Assembly: GCA_005880755.1 (NCBI GenBank)
Contig: VBGV01000077.1
Coordinates: 1-6,087, forward strand
Length of the DNA: 6,087 nt
Direction: 5' to 3'
Source: Chloroflexota bacterium
Lineage (GTDB): Bacteria; Chloroflexota; Dormibacteria; Dormibacterales; Dormibacteraceae
A program made the translations under genes and the position numbers. Below the pieces are notes generated by a model. It saw only the letters and a program-made list of their open reading frames with translations. It was not told the origin of the DNA and did not search any database. Positions 4,595 to 6,087 of this stretch are shown one piece after another; the first letter of the stretch is position 1, and every line of letters starts with the position of its first letter.

Positions 4595-6087
4595 ATGCCT
4601 CAAGCCCGCAAATGGATCTATCAGTTCACCGAGGGGTCCGCCAAAATGCGCGACCTGCTGGGGGGCAAGGGGGCCGGTGCCGCGGAGATGACGAAGGCGG
4701 GGATGCCCGTCCCGCCCGGTTTCACCATCACCACCGAGGCGTGCCGGGCCTATTACGCGAGCGGCGGCAAGTTCCCCAGGGGTTTGTGGGAGCAGGTCCT
4801 GCCGGCGCTGAAGGTGCTCGAGCGCAAGGCGGGCAAGAAGCTGGGCGATCCGAAGGACCCGCTGCTCGTCAGCGTGCGCTCCGGCGCGAAGTTCTCGATG
4901 CCCGGGATGATGGACACCGTCCTCAACCTCGGCCTCAACGAGGAGACGAGCAAAGGCCTCGCCGCCCTGACCAAGGATGAGCGCTTCGCGCTCGACGCGC
5001 GGCGGCGCTTCATCCAGATGTTCGGCAAGACGGTCAAGGGCATCGACGGCGAGAAGTTCGAGCACGCGCTGCAGGAGGCGAAAAAGAAGGCCGGCGTCAA
5101 GACCGACCCGGAGCTGAAGCCCGAGCATCTGCGCCAGCTGGTCGCCCAGTTCCTTGCCATATATAAGGAAGAGACACGCCGCGAGTTCCCTTCCGACCCG
5201 GTCGAGCAGCTGCGCGAGGCGATCGACGCGGTGTTCAAGTCGTGGAACACCGACCGCGCGAAGACTTACCGCCGCATGGAGCGCATCCCCGACGACCTGG
5301 GCACCGCGGTCAACGTGCAGATGATGGTGTTCGGCAACATGGGCGAGACGTCGGGCACCGGCGTCGCTTTCACGCGCAACCCGATCACCGGGACCAAGGA
5401 GCTGTACGGCGACTACCTGGCCAACGCCCAGGGCGAGGACGTGGTCGCCGGCGTGCGCGACACCGAGCCGATCAGCGCTTTGCGGCGCCACATGCCGAAG
5501 GTGTACGCGCAGTTCGAGCGCTACGCGCGGCAGCTCGAGAAGCACTACAAGGACGTGCAGGACCTCGAGTTCACGATCGAGCGCGGCAAGCTCTACATGC
5601 TGCAGACGCGCTCGGCCAAGCGCACGGGCGAGGCGGCGGTGAACATCGCCGTCGACATGGTCAAAGAGCGCCTCATCACCAAGAAGGAGGCGGTCGCTCG
5701 CGTCGAGCCGCGCCAGCTGGAGCAGCTGCTGTTCCCGCGCGTCGACCCCGCGGCCAAAGTGTCGCCCCTTGCCCGCGGCGTCCCTGCGTCACCCGGCGCC
5801 GCGTCCGGAGGCGCGGTCTTCGACGCGGACACCGCGGTGGAGTGGGGCAAGCAGGGCAAGGCGGTGATCCTCGTCCGGGTCGAGACCAACCCCAATGACG
5901 TGCACGGCATGGTCGAGGCGAAGGGCATCCTCACCCAGACCGGAGGGACCGCCTCCCACGCTGCGCTGGTCGCCCGCGGCATGGGCCGGCCGTGCGTCGT
6001 CGGTGCGAGCGCGATCGACGTCGACGTGCGGCAGCGGAAGTTCTCCGCCAACGGCACCACCATCAAGGAGGGCGACCAGATCACGAT
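4595..6087 (+). CDS. ppdK: Pyruvate, phosphate dikinase, 3'-truncated
   Basis: The first 497 codons of an approximately 870-900-residue enzyme that converts ATP, phosphate and pyruvate to PEP, AMP and pyrophosphate, reversibly, in the cytoplasm. The ATP-grasp domain shows GGKGAGAAEM (Lys25), VRSGAKFSMPGMMDT (Arg95), GETSGTGVAFTRNP, and the DLEFTIERGKLYMLQTR segment with Asp323, Glu325 and Gln337, which line up with known nucleotide ligands of the Clostridium symbiosum enzyme. The phosphohistidine domain follows, with catalytic His455 in GGTASHAALVARGMG, the same number as in that enzyme. The PEP/pyruvate barrel lies beyond the window. One oddity is Ala453, where nearly all homologues and the related PpsA and PtsI have Thr (TSH or TCH). 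That Thr is the target of PPDK regulatory kinases. The start fits the family (MPQARKWIYQF, then GKGA by residue 24), but no clear Shine-Dalgarno is seen. Confidence 0.96.
   Translation, partial: MPQARKWIYQFTEGSAKMRDLLGGKGAGAAEMTKAGMPVPPGFTITTEACRAYYASGGKFPRGLWEQVLPALKVLERKAGKKLGDPKDPLLVSVRSGAKFSMPGMMDTVLNLGLNEETSKGLAALTKDERFALDARRRFIQMFGKTVKGIDGEKFEHALQEAKKKAGVKTDPELKPEHLRQLVAQFLAIYKEETRREFPSDPVEQLREAIDAVFKSWNTDRAKTYRRMERIPDDLGTAVNVQMMVFGNMGETSGTGVAFTRNPITGTKELYGDYLANAQGEDVVAGVRDTEPISALRRHMPKVYAQFERYARQLEKHYKDVQDLEFTIERGKLYMLQTRSAKRTGEAAVNIAVDMVKERLITKKEAVARVEPRQLEQLLFPRVDPAAKVSPLARGVPASPGAASGGAVFDADTAVEWGKQGKAVILVRVETNPNDVHGMVEAKGILTQTGGTASHAALVARGMGRPCVVGASAIDVDVRQRKFSANGTTIKEGDQIT

Noticed and set aside
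4571..5545. 325 extra codons of open frame on the minus strand, upstream of the EGHxRxTA gene
   Set aside because: They lie exactly antisense to ppdK, whose protein matches its family throughout; long antisense frames are expected where third positions are G/C-rich. The translation is Leu/Ala/Arg-rich without recognisable domains.
1..6087. CRISPR arrays, tRNA or rRNA genes, transposases and attachment sites
   Set aside because: I saw no regularly spaced direct repeats, no cloverleaf-like segments, and no transposase or integrase motifs in any frame.

Overview
The window is GC-rich double-stranded DNA, with mostly G/C third codon positions, GTG starts on two of the six genes whose start is in the window, and short intergenic gaps. 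It looks like chromosome from a free-living, high-GC bacterium. A soil actinobacterium-like or Chloroflexota/Dormibacterota-like genome would fit, because it has a secreted phosphoesterase, a lipobox lipoprotein with a sulfocyanin-like fold, and PPDK. I cannot fix the phylum from the sequence alone. No tRNA, rRNA, CRISPR array or transposase is visible.

Layout. (1) Positions 1-1563, plus strand: the C-terminal 520 codons of a secreted phosphoesterase (acid phosphatase / phospholipase C superfamily), cut by the left edge. A strong hairpin at 1574-1600 sits between it and a convergent TMEM175-type (DUF1211) channel gene, 1605-2195 minus. (2) Positions 2196-2439: no credible gene, but a cluster of stem-loops at 2322-2411 that looks like a REP-type intergenic element. 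(3) Positions 2440-3048, minus strand: a lipoprotein with a sulfocyanin-like cupredoxin domain in which three of the four expected copper ligands are substituted. Its 5' end overlaps, on the opposite strand, a small two-helix membrane protein gene (2930-3166 plus) that has an excellent ribosome binding site. (4) Positions 3173-4570, minus strand: a two-gene unit made of an uncharacterised protein with a ParB-like EGHxRxTA motif followed by a papain-family cysteine peptidase without a signal peptide. They are coupled through a stop codon embedded in the Shine-Dalgarno sequence. (5) Positions 4595-6087, plus strand: the N-terminal 497 codons of pyruvate, phosphate dikinase (ppdK), divergent from the two-gene unit with only 24 bp between starts and cut by the right edge.

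The genes do not form one pathway: three come from unrelated functions (phosphate/lipid hydrolysis, ion conductance, PEP/pyruvate metabolism). The most promising parts for new biology are the copper-ligand-less sulfocyanin-like lipoprotein, the coupled EGHxRxTA/papain pair, and the PPDK that has Ala where the regulatory Thr beside the catalytic His is expected.
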